A program made the position numbers and the translations under genes. The notes below the pieces were generated by a model. The model was not told where the DNA came from, did not search any database, and was given only the letters and a program-made list of their open reading frames with translations. Shown here one piece after another: positions 63,960 through 64,000 of a DNA stretch of 64,000 bases. Origin of the DNA: Lophium mytilinum (taxonomy: Eukaryota > Ascomycota > Dothideomycetes > Mytilinidiales > Mytilinidiaceae); contig MU004193.1 of the NCBI GenBank assembly GCA_010093605.1, forward strand, positions 62,001-126,000, in the 5' to 3' direction. Numbering within the stretch: the first letter of the stretch is position 1; each line of letters begins with the position of its first letter.

Positions 63960-64000
63960 TTTTGACGCCACAGCGCGGCCCGACTTTTCGGCTGGTCTGT

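Overview
The window looks like one contig of a filamentous ascomycete (Pezizomycotina, most like a Dothideomycete; the species is inferred, not read). Supporting signs are short introns of mostly 44-98 nt with GTRNGT donors and CTAAC/CTGAC branch sites, Kozak-like starts, a HET-domain gene, a group X hybrid histidine kinase, F-box genes and heavy RIP (repeat-induced point mutation) damage.

Layout: (1) 1-9180 is extremely TA-rich with stops in every frame. On the minus strand a Ty3/gypsy polyprotein (gag, protease, RT, RNase H, integrase) is still readable but wrecked by C-to-T/G-to-A change. (2) 9.2-15 kb holds an F-box protein, a small six-cysteine secreted protein and a large cysteine- and lysine-rich secreted protein. 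(3) 16-24.8 kb is a run of small lineage-specific paralogues: two J-domain proteins, four proteins sharing a KV..WL..LE.DPPVEY tail, and two tail-anchored proteins. (4) 25.8-43.7 kb is conventional: a single-pass membrane protein, a HET protein, a 1-Cys peroxiredoxin divergent from a 2293-residue hybrid histidine kinase, a nitroreductase-like protein and a sugar transporter. (5) 45.4-60.1 kb is accessory again: a DUF3632-like pseudogene, three more members of the J-protein family (one with an eroded HPD motif, two without a J domain), an acidic paralogue family with one decayed copy, and degenerate duplicated segments including RBR/RING-like zinc motifs. (6) The right end carries the YEATS gene yaf9.

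The most interesting content is the J-protein family: five members in two loci share a C-terminal helical module, while the J domain goes from intact (HPD) to degenerate (YSN) to absent. Alongside it are at least three other small families not recognised here, each present as neighbouring paralogues. This pattern of local duplication beside RIP-damaged repeats is typical of a fast-evolving accessory compartment. All functional statements rest on motif reading by eye; splice sites were worked out by hand.
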